A DNA stretch of 64,000 bases from CAKZQX01 sp034435975. Its GTDB lineage: Bacteria; Chloroflexota; Chloroflexia; Chloroflexales; Chloroflexaceae. Every line of letters starts with the position of its first letter. Within the stretch, counting starts at the first letter, position 1. The notes beneath the pieces are model-generated. The model saw only the letters and a list, made by a program, of their open reading frames with translations, ran no database searches and was not told the origin of the DNA. The position numbers were made by a program, and so were the translations under genes. Positions 42,106 through 52,063 of this stretch are shown here, one piece after another. The stretch is from contig DAOTWD010000127.1 in NCBI GenBank assembly GCA_034435975.1, positions 1 to 64,000 of the forward strand, in the 5' to 3' direction.

Positions 42106-44439
42106 ATGTCGTTACGCAATAAAACGCTGCTATCGATCAGTATGGTGACGATCATTCTGATCACGTTGCTGTACGCTACTTCGCAAGCTATTTTGCTGAC
42201 CAGCTTTGCCGAACTAGAGGAACAGAAGACGCAGGAGCATGTCGAACGCGCCCTCAATGCGCTGGTAAACGAAATAAACGCGCTGGAACAGACGGCCCGC
42301 GATTATGCTATCTGGGATGACACGTATGCCTTTATGAACGACTACAATGAAGCCTATCTCACCAGCAATTATCGGAATGAGGCCTTTATCTATAACCGCT
42401 TGAATCTGGTCGCACTTCTCGGCACGGACGGTGAACCACGCTTCATACGCTTTTTTGACATTGATACTCAGACGGAACTACCGCTTCCGCCCAATCTCCA
42501 AGCATTTTTGCAGCGCCTGAGCGACCATACATTGTTTCCAGACAGTGAGAAACACGCTCTGAAGGGCCTCCTACGCTTACCAGACGATCCGCTCCTGATA
42601 GCAGTGCAACCCATTCTTCCCGGCGCCGAGAATGACCTCTCACGTGGTTTTCTTGTAATGGGGCGCTTGCTCAATCCGAGCCAGATTGAACAACTGGCGC
42701 AGATCACCCGGCTGTCGTTGACAGTGGTTGCCTATCACGATGACCTGCTTCCGAGTACAGTTGAACAGATGCCTTTCCGCACATCAATGGGCAGTCCGAT
42801 GTATGTGCAACCATTGAATGGGAATGTCATTGCAGGTTATAGCGTGCTTGAGGATATCTATGGGCACGCATCGCTCCTGTTGCAGGTCAATGTTGATCGG
42901 TCTATTTATCAGCAGGGCCAGGAAACCATCCATTACATACTTGTGTCGCTCTTGCTGGTCAGTGTGGTATTGGGGATTGGTACGGTGTTTTTTATAGAAC
43001 GCGCAGTGCTGTCGCGGTTACTCCGCTTACATAGTGCCGTTGATATGATACGCCAACTGGCTACACCTGCCGCTCGCGTTGCCGTTCAGGGTAAGGATGA
43101 AATTGCCTCGTTGGCCCTGTCGATCAATACCATGCTCATTTCCTTAGAGCATGCCCAGCAGCAGGCATTCCAGAGCGAAAAACGCTATCGTCATCTGGTG
43201 GAACACGCGCCTGACGCGATTGCGATCTATCGCGATGGGGCGATCGAGTTTATCAACCCGGCAGGTCTGGCATTGTTTGGAGCAGTCAGTGCAGATCAAC
43301 TGCTGGGGAAATCCCTGCTGGATTTTGTACCACCTGAAAGCCAGGCGATGCTCCGTGAACAGCTCGAACCAGGCGTACTCCGGGAAAGACCGTCTCTGTT
43401 GCCTATCGGGGGGGTTATGCGTCTGGATGGTTCGGAGAGAGACGTAGAAATCAGCGTTACGCCCTTCTGTGATCAAGACCAGCAAGCAATGCAGGTGATT
43501 CTGCATGACATTACTGTCCGGCGCCAGGCTGAACAAGCTTTATACTGGGCCAAAGAAGCTGCTGAAGAAGCCAGTCGTTCCAAGAGCCAGTTTCTGGCAA
43601 ATATGACGCACGAGTTGCGCACCCCTCTCACCACGATCCTGGGCTATAGCGAGTTACTGAAAGGTGATGTGCAAGATCTGGGATACACTGATTTGTTGCC
43701 TGATATAGAACGCATTCATCGAGCGGGTATGTATTTGCTGGCGCTCATCAGTGATGTTCTGGATCTTTCGAAGATCGAATCGGGAAAAATGGATGTGTAT
43801 CTTGAAGCCTTTGATCTGGAGGATCTGGCCGATGAGGTCTTGACGATGGTTCAACCATTGGTTGAAAAGAATGGGAACCAGTTGCGTGTCTATCTTGATG
43901 ACCAGGTACCGATTATTCGTAGTGACCTGACCAAAGTGCGTCAGATTCTGTTTAACCTGTTGAGTAATGCGGCCAAATTCACCCAGGATGGAACAGTGAC
44001 CTTCCGTATTAGCATCCAGAAATCGTTGCCCCTCAGTACCGATGACCTGTCAGTCAACGGATCAGCCACGTTGCGGGAGGTGCCGAACACGACGGTGATG
44101 CTCCTTGAAGTCGCTGATACGGGCATTGGTATGACCGGTGAGCAGCTACAGAAGTTGTTTCAAGAGTTTGTGCAGGGTGATGCTTCCACAACTCGCAAGT
44201 ATGGCGGCACTGGATTGGGCCTGGCGCTCTGCCAGCGTTTAGTGACCTTGATGGGCGGTACCATCAGGGTGGAGAGTGAACCAGGCGTTGGATCAACCTT
44301 CCAGGTATGTCTGCCGGTAGATGTTGTTGATATCGATAGAGAACCGTCTGAATTGACCTGGAAAAATCAGGTTATACAGACCATGGTGTACCCAGAAGGT
44401 GATACGAGAGTATGCAAGCAGAATCATATGTCATCCTGA
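42106..44439 (+). CDS. Sensor histidine kinase with CHASE4-like sensor, HAMP, PAS
   Basis: 777 residues from the ATG preceded by GAGAGGAAG. TM1 (~7-30) and TM2 (~280-305) frame a 240-residue extracytoplasmic domain with the CHASE4-like start RDYAIWDDTYAFMND. HAMP is followed by PAS (~355-480; LVEHAPDAIAIYRDGAIEFINPAG), HisKA with NMTHELRTPLTTILGYSELL (His ~502) and HATPase with NLLSNAAKFT, DTGIGM, GGTGLGLALC. It overlaps the next gene by 28 bp. Its catalytic core is clearly paralogous to that of the third gene in the cluster. Confidence 0.87.
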   Translation: MSLRNKTLLSISMVTIILITLLYATSQAILLTSFAELEEQKTQEHVERALNALVNEINALEQTARDYAIWDDTYAFMNDYNEAYLTSNYRNEAFIYNRLNLVALLGTDGEPRFIRFFDIDTQTELPLPPNLQAFLQRLSDHTLFPDSEKHALKGLLRLPDDPLLIAVQPILPGAENDLSRGFLVMGRLLNPSQIEQLAQITRLSLTVVAYHDDLLPSTVEQMPFRTSMGSPMYVQPLNGNVIAGYSVLEDIYGHASLLLQVNVDRSIYQQGQETIHYILVSLLLVSVVLGIGTVFFIERAVLSRLLRLHSAVDMIRQLATPAARVAVQGKDEIASLALSINTMLISLEHAQQQAFQSEKRYRHLVEHAPDAIAIYRDGAIEFINPAGLALFGAVSADQLLGKSLLDFVPPESQAMLREQLEPGVLRERPSLLPIGGVMRLDGSERDVEISVTPFCDQDQQAMQVILHDITVRRQAEQALYWAKEAAEEASRSKSQFLANMTHELRTPLTTILGYSELLKGDVQDLGYTDLLPDIERIHRAGMYLLALISDVLDLSKIESGKMDVYLEAFDLEDLADEVLTMVQPLVEKNGNQLRVYLDDQVPIIRSDLTKVRQILFNLLSNAAKFTQDGTVTFRISIQKSLPLSTDDLSVNGSATLREVPNTTVMLLEVADTGIGMTGEQLQKLFQEFVQGDASTTRKYGGTGLGLALCQRLVTLMGGTIRVESEPGVGSTFQVCLPVDVVDIDREPSELTWKNQVIQTMVYPEGDTRVCKQNHMSS

Positions 44440-46058
44440 TAGTTGATGACAGCGTCCAGAATTGTGATTTGCTTACTCGGCATGTACAGCGCCAGGGATA
44501 TACTCCGGTCGTGGCACACCATGGACAGATGGCCCTCGATTGCTTGCGTAGCCAGGCGATCGATCTGGTATTGCTGGATATTATGATGCCCGGTATGAGT
44601 GGCTATCAAGTTCTGGAATACGTGCAAGCAGATGCGACGCTTCGTCATATTCCGGTGATTGTGATTTCGGCGATTGACGATCTTGACAGTGTGGTGAAAT
44701 GTATTCATCTTGGTGCCGAAGATTACCTTCCCAAGCCATTTAACCCGACCTTACTCAAAGCCCGCATCAAAGCTTCTCTGGAGAAGAAGCGCCTGCGTGA
44801 TCAGGAGCAAATTTACCTGGACGAGTTGCACACTATTCAACGTATTGATCGTGAATTGAATGCCAGCCTTGATGTGCAGCGCGTTATGCAGATCACGCTC
44901 GAATGGGCCATCCGCCGATCCATGGCTGATGCGGGGGTGATAGGGATGGTAACATCTGATGCGCTGCGCGTGATTGCCACACACGGGTATGGTGCGGCTT
45001 CTGGTATACTACACAATGGGTATATCCCCCTGAATGTGCCAACGATTCAGACCGCGCTGCAGAGTGGCGAACTTCAGTTACAACAGTTTGACCAGCAGAA
45101 TGATGCGTTCCGCTTAGTGCCAACTGGCCAGTGTCAACTGGTACTGCCTATTCGGCGTGAGCAACAGGTGATTGGTTTACTGTTGCTGGAGAGTAACACC
45201 ATCCGCAACTGTAGTGAGGAGATGCTGGCCTTTTTGATGCGCTTATGTGATCATGCAGCGATAGCGCTGGCCAATGCCCAGTTGTACGTTGCGTTACAGT
45301 CTGCCAGTACGGCTAAAAGCGAATTTGTTTCGTTTGTTTCGCATGAACTGAAAACACCGATGACATCGATCCTGGGGTATACGGATATGTTATTATCTCG
45401 GAGATTCGGAGACTTGAACGAAACTCAGGTAAAATTTTTACAGACGATGCGTACCAATGTCCATATGATGACGAGCCTGGTTTCTGATCTCACGGATATT
45501 TCGCGGATTGAGTCCGGACATCTGTATCTCGACTATAGTGCCATTGCGCTGTCTGAGATTGTCGAAGCAGTAGTACAATCTATCTATAGTCAGATTGAAG
45601 CCCGATCCCAGACGTTGCGGGTGTATATACCTGATAATCTGCCGCTGATACGAGGGGATCGGATGCGTCTGATCCAGATTGTCACTAACCTGGTGAGCAA
45701 TGCCTATAAATATACACCTCATGGCGGCTCGATTACCATCCACGCGGAATGTACAACGCTGGTGTCACCGCAGGGGATGGATCAGCCGATGGTCTGCCTG
45801 ATGGTCAAAGATGATGGAGTAGGCATTGATGTCGAAGATCACCCCCGCATCTTTCAGCAGTTTTTTCGGGCGAACACGCATGGTATTGATGCTCCATCGG
45901 GCACAGGGTTAGGGCTGCACATTACCCGGCGTCTGGTCGAACTCCAGGGTGGGCGTATCTGGTTTACCAGCATGCGTAACCAGGGAACAACGTTCTATGT
46001 GGCTATTCCCATTGCAGTCCATCCTGGTACATCCATGCCAGGCGAAACGGGCAGATAG
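44412..46058 (+). CDS. Receiver-GAF-histidine kinase (soluble)
   Basis: 548 residues. The receiver (1-120) is intact: D12-D13, phospho-D56 (LVLLDIMMPG), and K at YLPKPF near 112. A GAF-like domain (~145-290) precedes HisKA with SFVSHELKTPMTSILGY (His ~311) and a HATPase with NLVSNAYKYT, DDGVGI and GTGLGLHI. The N-terminal receiver could accept phosphate from the flanking kinases and gate its own kinase, a relay arrangement. The 28-bp overlap with the upstream kinase implies co-translation. Confidence 0.85.
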   Translation: MQAESYVILIVDDSVQNCDLLTRHVQRQGYTPVVAHHGQMALDCLRSQAIDLVLLDIMMPGMSGYQVLEYVQADATLRHIPVIVISAIDDLDSVVKCIHLGAEDYLPKPFNPTLLKARIKASLEKKRLRDQEQIYLDELHTIQRIDRELNASLDVQRVMQITLEWAIRRSMADAGVIGMVTSDALRVIATHGYGAASGILHNGYIPLNVPTIQTALQSGELQLQQFDQQNDAFRLVPTGQCQLVLPIRREQQVIGLLLLESNTIRNCSEEMLAFLMRLCDHAAIALANAQLYVALQSASTAKSEFVSFVSHELKTPMTSILGYTDMLLSRRFGDLNETQVKFLQTMRTNVHMMTSLVSDLTDISRIESGHLYLDYSAIALSEIVEAVVQSIYSQIEARSQTLRVYIPDNLPLIRGDRMRLIQIVTNLVSNAYKYTPHGGSITIHAECTTLVSPQGMDQPMVCLMVKDDGVGIDVEDHPRIFQQFFRANTHGIDAPSGTGLGLHITRRLVELQGGRIWFTSMRNQGTTFYVAIPIAVHPGTSMPGETGR

Positions 46059-46078
46059 GGTGAATTGCAAGGGTTGGC

Positions 46079-48016
46079 ATGCAATATATTCTGCTGCTGG
46101 TCATAGGGGCCATAACATCTATTGTACTGGCGGGTTTTGCCTGGCGTTATCGTTCAGTACCAGGTGCGCTTGCCCTGGCGGTGCTTATGCTCGCGATCGC
46201 CGAATGGTCGCTGACCTATGCTCAGGAATTGGTAAGCCCCGATCTCGCGACGAAAATCTTCTGGGCACGAGTCCAATACATCGGTATTGCGCTGGTGCCG
46301 CCTGCCTGGCTCGTTTTTGCCATTCAATACACGGGGCGTCCTCACTGGTTAACACGCCGTAATCTCGCACTGCTAGCGATTGAGCCGCTACTCGTCTGGT
46401 TCTTGATCTGGACGTATCCAGCCCATCAGTTCTTCTGGGAAAATATCACCCTGGATATAAGCGGTACACTCCCGGCCTGGAGCGCAACGTATGGCATTGC
46501 GTTCTGGATGCACACGGCTTATGCCTATCTTTTCTTACTGGTAGGTACGCTGCTAATGGTGCGGACGTTTATACGCTCGCCGCGCCTGTATCGGGGTCAG
46601 GCACTGGTGACGTTACTGGGTGTGATGATGCCCTGGTTGGGCAATGTTCTGTATGTTTTCAACTTGAGTCCCTGGCCTGATCTCGATCTGACTCCTCTCA
46701 TGTTTACTGTGACTGGTGTGAGCCTGGCATGGGGACTCTTTCACTTTCGGCTACTGGATATTGTTCCCATAGCCCGCGATGTGATCATTGAGAGTATGAG
46801 TGATGGCGTAGTTGTGCTGGATGCGCAGAACCGCATTGTGGATATTAATCCATCCGCCTGTGCGATCTTTGAAAGCCAGGCACACCTGTTGATTGGGCAA
46901 TCGGTCGATCGTATTCTGGCGCATCGCCCAGATCTGCTGGAACGTTACCTGTACGTCACTGAAACGCGAGAGGATTTTGTGCTGGATGATGGTAGTCGCC
47001 AGCGCAACTTTGATCTGCGCATCTCACCCTTACGCGACCGCCGCGGGCGGATAACTGGACGCTTGGTCGTGCTCCGCGATATAACGGAACTCAAACGGTT
47101 TGAACAGGATTTATACCAGGCAAAGGAAGCAGCCGAGGCGGCTAATCGGGCCAAGAGTACCTTGCTGGCGAATATGAGCCATGAACTCCGTACTCCCCTC
47201 AATGCGGTGATTGGCTATAGCGAACTTTTGGGTGAAGAAGTACGTGAATTAGGATACACAGATCTGCTTCCCGATCTGAAAAAGATACAAATTGCGGGTG
47301 AGCACCTGCTGGCTTTGATTAGCGACATTCTTGATCTGTCCAAAATCGAAGCCGGTAAAATGGATCTGCTCCTGGAAACCTTTGATGTAACCACACTGAT
47401 TGATGACGTGGTGATGCATATCCGGCCGCTGGCGGCGAAAAATGGCAATCGATTGGATGTACAATTGGAAGATGTACCGGAAACGATGTATGCGGATGTG
47501 ACCAAAGTACGCCAGATATTGCTAAATCTGCTGAGTAATGCCACCAAGTTTACTGAGCATGGAACGATTACCTTGCATGTTACCACACGTCTTTGCCACT
47601 CTGTGGACGGAGGAGATACGAGCAGGGAGGCGCCGTCAATGCTCAGTACTGAACCTGTCTCATTCCAGAAGGCCGCACCTGATCAGCCACCGGTCATGAT
47701 TCTCTTCACCGTAAGCGACACAGGCATTGGTATACCTATGCCCCAGATGCGCCGGCTATTCCAGGCTTTCATGCAAGGTGATAGTTCGACCACACGCAAG
47801 TTTGGAGGTACTGGACTGGGTCTGGCATTAAGCTCACATTTGTGCCAATTGATGGGTGGGACGATCAGTGTGGAGAGTGTCGTGGGGCAAGGATCGACCT
47901 TTGTCGTGCGGCTGCCGTTGCGAGTGAACGAGACGCACGCAGAGCCGACTGCTCAGACAACAGGTATGGTGCAAGACGGTGATCCTTGTACGTCCATGTG
48001 GCAGCAGCCATGCTGA
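46079..48016 (+). CDS. 7TM-sensor histidine kinase with PAS
   Basis: 645 residues. The first ~225 residues are seven membrane spans, the N-terminal 7TM histidine-kinase type (ILLLVIGAITSIVLAGFAW, then WARVQYIGIALVPPAWLVFAI). A PAS domain (~240-350; IIESMSDGVVVLDAQNRIVDINP) leads to HisKA, NMSHELRTPLNAVIGYSELL (His ~369), and HATPase with NLLSNATKFT, DTGIGI, GGTGLGLAL. It starts 21 bp after the preceding gene. With the previous two it forms a signalling operon; no DNA-binding or cyclase output is included. Confidence 0.85.
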   Translation: MQYILLLVIGAITSIVLAGFAWRYRSVPGALALAVLMLAIAEWSLTYAQELVSPDLATKIFWARVQYIGIALVPPAWLVFAIQYTGRPHWLTRRNLALLAIEPLLVWFLIWTYPAHQFFWENITLDISGTLPAWSATYGIAFWMHTAYAYLFLLVGTLLMVRTFIRSPRLYRGQALVTLLGVMMPWLGNVLYVFNLSPWPDLDLTPLMFTVTGVSLAWGLFHFRLLDIVPIARDVIIESMSDGVVVLDAQNRIVDINPSACAIFESQAHLLIGQSVDRILAHRPDLLERYLYVTETREDFVLDDGSRQRNFDLRISPLRDRRGRITGRLVVLRDITELKRFEQDLYQAKEAAEAANRAKSTLLANMSHELRTPLNAVIGYSELLGEEVRELGYTDLLPDLKKIQIAGEHLLALISDILDLSKIEAGKMDLLLETFDVTTLIDDVVMHIRPLAAKNGNRLDVQLEDVPETMYADVTKVRQILLNLLSNATKFTEHGTITLHVTTRLCHSVDGGDTSREAPSMLSTEPVSFQKAAPDQPPVMILFTVSDTGIGIPMPQMRRLFQAFMQGDSSTTRKFGGTGLGLALSSHLCQLMGGTISVESVVGQGSTFVVRLPLRVNETHAEPTAQTTGMVQDGDPCTSMWQQPC

Positions 48017-48657
48017 CATACTCCATACCGCGGTTCAGCCCGCTTCTAAACATAGTACATTCAGTATGAGTTGAACATTTGAAACTTTCCTCCACTGATC
48101 TACGTCTTAGTACTACAACGAGACATCCCCTGGGTAGGAAGGCGTGGTGCGGTTTCAACCCGCCAAAACCACCGTGGAACTATGCGCGGGGGCCGCAGGC
48201 TCCCGCGGCTCGGCTGCGGTGAAGTCTCGGTATAATATTCGTCTCAAGAGACCACGGACTGCTGGTCGTGCAAACGCACGTTGGTACTGGAGCAATCCTA
48301 CATACCACAAGGTACACAGTGGCTTGCATCCAATGTTCTTCAAAGTGGAAGAGACGCTCCACAGTGCAAGTACTGCTCTGCCGCAGCTAAAATCCATTTT
48401 GTGATGAGCGACCGCGTACTTTATAGCAACACGTTGTGAACAAGCTGGAGTCGTGGCCTTCGTCTGGCTCTGGCTCTCTCCAGGCGAAAAAAGCCGGGAC
48501 TCCACTTCATAATTGGCAGAGGATTGGTATAAAAATGTATTCAATTTGCTTAGAGATCACCCTGGCAGTACCGGGTTTTTCGTCGAACGAAGGTATGTAA
48601 AGATACGGGAAACCTGCCACTATTGATGGCACCCGCTAGAAATACCAGGTAATCGTG
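48017..48657. other. Gap between kinase cluster and ABC genes
   Basis: 640 bp with no gene that I can support. A GC-rich patch at 48184-48225 (GCGCGGGGGCCGCAGG, GCGGCTCGGCTGCGG) can form stem-loops. Reading frames on either strand carry no domain. It may include the tail of a lost element. Confidence 0.4.
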
Positions 48658-49476
48658 ATGCTACAACAGCTTTTCAGACGCGTAAAATGTAGACCCGATT
48701 CCGTACATACAGGCTATCGTTATGACAATACCCATTTCATTGAGTTGCGGCAGGTGTGCAAAGTCTATCCGAGTGCTACTGGAGATGTCGTGGCACTCAA
48801 CGATATCGATCTGATGATCGACCGCGGTCAATTTATCGCCGTTATTGGCAAATCTGGCAGTGGTAAATCGACGTTGATCAATATGATCACCGCTGTTGAC
48901 CGCCCGACATCGGGTGAGATCCTGGTGGGTGATACCGCCGTACATCGGCTTACTGAAGAGCGTGCTGCTATCTGGAGGGGTATCAACATCGGCATTGTCT
49001 ATCAATCCTTTCAGCTTATACCCTCGCTCACAGTGATCGAGAATGTGATGTTGCCCATGGATTTTTGTGATACATATCCGCCCCACGAGTTTCATGATCG
49101 GGCACTGCATTTACTCGAACAGGTGGACATTGCCGATCATGCCTATAAACTACCGTCCGCCGTGTCGGGCGGCCAGCAACAGCGGGTGGCGATTGCCCGT
49201 GCGCTGGCAAACGATCCACCACTTATTCTGGCGGACGAGCCGACCGGCAACCTCGACTCGCAAACTGCCGATGCAGTATTCCACCTGTTCGAGACACTGG
49301 TGGATCGGGGAAAAACAATCCTGCTTGTGACTCACGATAGCGACCTGGCCCGTCGCGTGCAGCGCACGATCACCATTGCGGATGGTACGATTGTTGCGGA
49401 TCAGGGCACGACCATTGAAGGGAGGCAACCGGACAAAGATCAGGAGGTCATCGTTCATGGGTATGTGTCTGCGTGA
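48658..49476 (+). CDS. ABC transporter ATP-binding protein (MacB/LolD type)
   Basis: 272 residues from the ATG (GTG at 48655 is possible). Walker A GKSGSGKST near residue 67; Q-loop VYQSFQLIPSLTVIENVMLP; signature SGGQQQR; Walker B PLILADEPTGNLDS; switch VTHDSD. This is the MacB/LolD/FtsE family that works with FtsX-type permeases. N-terminal ~25 residues are an unconserved extension. The permease follows 83 bp downstream, so the two make one exporter; no periplasmic adaptor is seen here. Confidence 0.9.
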   Translation: MLQQLFRRVKCRPDSVHTGYRYDNTHFIELRQVCKVYPSATGDVVALNDIDLMIDRGQFIAVIGKSGSGKSTLINMITAVDRPTSGEILVGDTAVHRLTEERAAIWRGINIGIVYQSFQLIPSLTVIENVMLPMDFCDTYPPHEFHDRALHLLEQVDIADHAYKLPSAVSGGQQQRVAIARALANDPPLILADEPTGNLDSQTADAVFHLFETLVDRGKTILLVTHDSDLARRVQRTITIADGTIVADQGTTIEGRQPDKDQEVIVHGYVSA

Positions 49477-49559
49477 TGGCAGTGGCAGGCAACCGGGTAT
49501 AGCAGACAGATCCTGTTCCGGTCTGCTGCTGCCTTTTGCTTATCGGATGGAGGTGAACC

Positions 49560-51989
49560 ATGATCATTCGACCACGCTGGCGCAAAGTACTGCGTGATAT
49601 GCGGGGCAATAAAACTCGGACGATCCTGGTCGTACTGTCGATCGCCGTCGGAGTCTTCGCCGTCGGTATGATTGCGAATGCGCGGATTATTCTGGATCGT
49701 GATCTGGCACAGAGTTATGCCGCCACGAATCCAGCCAGTGCTCGCCTGTTGGTATCATACCTGATGCTGGGCGGCGGTGAAGGTTTTGATGATGATCTGG
49801 TGCAGGTGGTGCAGCGTATGCGCAATGTGGCTGCTGCTGAGGGGCGGCGCAGCCTCTCAGTGCGGCTAAATGTGGGAGCTGATGAGTGGCGCGATCTGCA
49901 GATCTTTGCCATCCCCGATTACGATAATATTCGGATCAATAAAGTCTGGTCAGAGAGCGGTGCCTGGCCACCGCCCTACCGCGAAATGTTGATCGAGCGG
50001 GCGGCACTAGGCCTGACCAATGCTGCAGTCGGTGACACGGTGCTGCTCAAGATGCCCAACGGTTTGCGGCGCGAGGTGCGCATCGCGGGTCTGGCGCATG
50101 ACCTCTCACAGTTGCCGGCGTTTCTCGATGGTACGATCTATGCCTATGTTACCTTTGAGACGCTCGAGTGGCTGGGTGAGCCACGTGACTACAACGAGAT
50201 GTATATCGTCGTTGAGGGCGATAAATATAATAAAGAACATGTGCAAGCGGTGGCTAATGAGGTGCGTAATAAGATCGAAAAAAGCGGTCGCTCGGTGCTG
50301 ATGACGATTGTGCTGGAGCCGGGTAAGCACCCTTTGAGTGATGCTATGCAGACCATCGTTTTATTGCTAGGCGTGCTGGGCTTTTTCTCGCTACTGTTGA
50401 GCGGGTTCCTGGTGATCAATACCATCTCAGCGCTCCTGGCGCAGCAGGTGCGGCAGATCGGCATCATGAAGGCGATTGGTGCCCGCTCATACCAGATCAT
50501 GGGTCTGTATCTGGTCATGGTGTTGATCTTTGGCATGCTCTCATTGCTGATCGCCGTGCCATTGGGAGCACTGGGGGCACAACTCTTTACCCGGTTTATG
50601 GCAGGCCTGTTCAACTTTGATCTGGCTGATTTCTATGTACCCGGCTTCGTGATTATCCTGGAGGTGGCAGTTGGTCTGATGATACCATCGCTGGCCGCCC
50701 TGTATCCAATTATTACGGGCACACGGGTAACGGTGCGTGAGGCGATGAGTGATTATGGCCTGGGTGTCCAACGTGCATTGCACAAAATGCATCATAGCAG
50801 ACGGATAGCGAATCTCTCTGGTTACCTGACGGCCCTGCCTGGTTTGTCGCGGCCACTGCTGCTCTCGTTACGCAATACGTTCCGCCGCAAGGGACGCCTG
50901 GTGCTAACCCTGACAACACTTACACTGGCGGGGGCGATTTTTATTGGTGTGTTTAGTGTACGCGACTCGCTGCTCACGACGCTCGATGACCTCATGGATA
51001 CCTGGCAGTATGATGTGCAGGTGACGTTGAGTCGTCCGCATCGGATTGAGCAGATCGAGGATGTGGCGCTGAGTGTCCCTGGCGTCGTGACGGCGAAGGG
51101 TGCCGGCTTTACCGTAACCCGGCGTGTACGGGCCGACAAGACCGAGAGTGATAGTATGTTTTTGATGGCACCACCGGTTGATGCCGATCTGGTGCGGCCT
51201 GTGATAGTAGCCGGGCGCTGGTTGCACGCTGATGACGAAAACGCGATTGTGGTAAGTACCAATTTTCTGAGTACTGAACCCGATCTGAATGTTGGTGACT
51301 CCGTGGTATTGAAAATAGATGGCCGTGATACCACATGGCACATCGTGGGCGTTTCGCAATTTTTGGCACCGATTTCCTATGTCGATTATGCTGACTATGC
51401 GCGGGCGGCGCGCAATGCCGGGCGCGCCAGTAGCGTCTGGGTTGTCACTGAGCGTAGTGACCTGGCGTTTCAATCGCAGGTTGCCCAACAGCTAGAACAG
51501 CAATTTGAGCGTGCCAGCCTGCGTATCAACTCGGTGGCCAAAATTGCCGAGGAACGGGCCGAGGCCGAAGCCACTTTTGAAATTCTTGTGATTCTGTTGC
51601 TGCTTATGGCCGTGCTGCTCGCATTTGTAGGCGGACTGGGACTGATGGGGACGATGAGTATCAATGTACTGGAGCGCACCCGTGAGATTGGGGTGATGCG
51701 GGCGATTGGTGCCTCGAACGGCTCAATTCAGCAGATCGTGCTGGTTGAGGGTGTATTGATTGGCAGTATTAGCTGGCTGCTGGGAGCAATGCTGGCGATA
51801 CCCTTGAGCAAACTGTTGAGTGACGCGGTGGGAATGGCTTTCTGGCAGTCTCCCCTCAGCTACTCGTTTTCGGTGGGTGGGGCACTGATCTGGTTCGTGA
51901 CGGTGGTGCTTTTATCAGCAGTTGCCAGTTTCTTGCCAGCCTGGAATGCTTCACGGCTCACTGTGCGCGATGTGCTGGCGTACGAGTAG
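49560..51989 (+). CDS. ABC transporter permease, two FtsX domains
   Basis: 809 residues with GGAGGTG before the ATG. It is a duplicated permease: N-terminal TM (LVVLSIAVGVFAVGMIANA), soluble domain, then three TMs with the FtsX pattern VRQIGIMKAIGARSYQI; a second copy has LVLTLTTLTLAGAIFIGVF, a soluble domain, and three TMs with RTREIGVMRAIGASNGSI, ending WNASRLTVRDVLAYE. Such permeases are MacB- or LolC-like and move lipids, peptides or lipoproteins out of the membrane, pushed by the upstream ATPase. Substrate unknown. Confidence 0.88.
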   Translation: MIIRPRWRKVLRDMRGNKTRTILVVLSIAVGVFAVGMIANARIILDRDLAQSYAATNPASARLLVSYLMLGGGEGFDDDLVQVVQRMRNVAAAEGRRSLSVRLNVGADEWRDLQIFAIPDYDNIRINKVWSESGAWPPPYREMLIERAALGLTNAAVGDTVLLKMPNGLRREVRIAGLAHDLSQLPAFLDGTIYAYVTFETLEWLGEPRDYNEMYIVVEGDKYNKEHVQAVANEVRNKIEKSGRSVLMTIVLEPGKHPLSDAMQTIVLLLGVLGFFSLLLSGFLVINTISALLAQQVRQIGIMKAIGARSYQIMGLYLVMVLIFGMLSLLIAVPLGALGAQLFTRFMAGLFNFDLADFYVPGFVIILEVAVGLMIPSLAALYPIITGTRVTVREAMSDYGLGVQRALHKMHHSRRIANLSGYLTALPGLSRPLLLSLRNTFRRKGRLVLTLTTLTLAGAIFIGVFSVRDSLLTTLDDLMDTWQYDVQVTLSRPHRIEQIEDVALSVPGVVTAKGAGFTVTRRVRADKTESDSMFLMAPPVDADLVRPVIVAGRWLHADDENAIVVSTNFLSTEPDLNVGDSVVLKIDGRDTTWHIVGVSQFLAPISYVDYADYARAARNAGRASSVWVVTERSDLAFQSQVAQQLEQQFERASLRINSVAKIAEERAEAEATFEILVILLLLMAVLLAFVGGLGLMGTMSINVLERTREIGVMRAIGASNGSIQQIVLVEGVLIGSISWLLGAMLAIPLSKLLSDAVGMAFWQSPLSYSFSVGGALIWFVTVVLLSAVASFLPAWNASRLTVRDVLAYE

Positions 51990-52019
51990 GAGGTGAGGAT
52001 ACGCTCATTAGATCGAAGA

Positions 52020-52044
52020 GCCCCTCTCCCAGTGAGAGAGGGGC
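52020..52044. terminator. Hairpin between convergent genes
   Basis: GCCCCTCTC and GAGAGGGGC form a 9-bp stem with a 7-nt loop after the permease gene and before the amidase stop. The T-run is poor, so termination is likely but not certain. Confidence 0.55.
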
Positions 52045-52063
52045 AGAGGTGAGGGCGAACAGG

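Noticed and set aside
48144..48404. Possible transposon-encoded frame in the gap before the ABC genes
   Set aside because: No domain or terminal repeat recognised; could be chance coding in a GC-rich hairpin patch.
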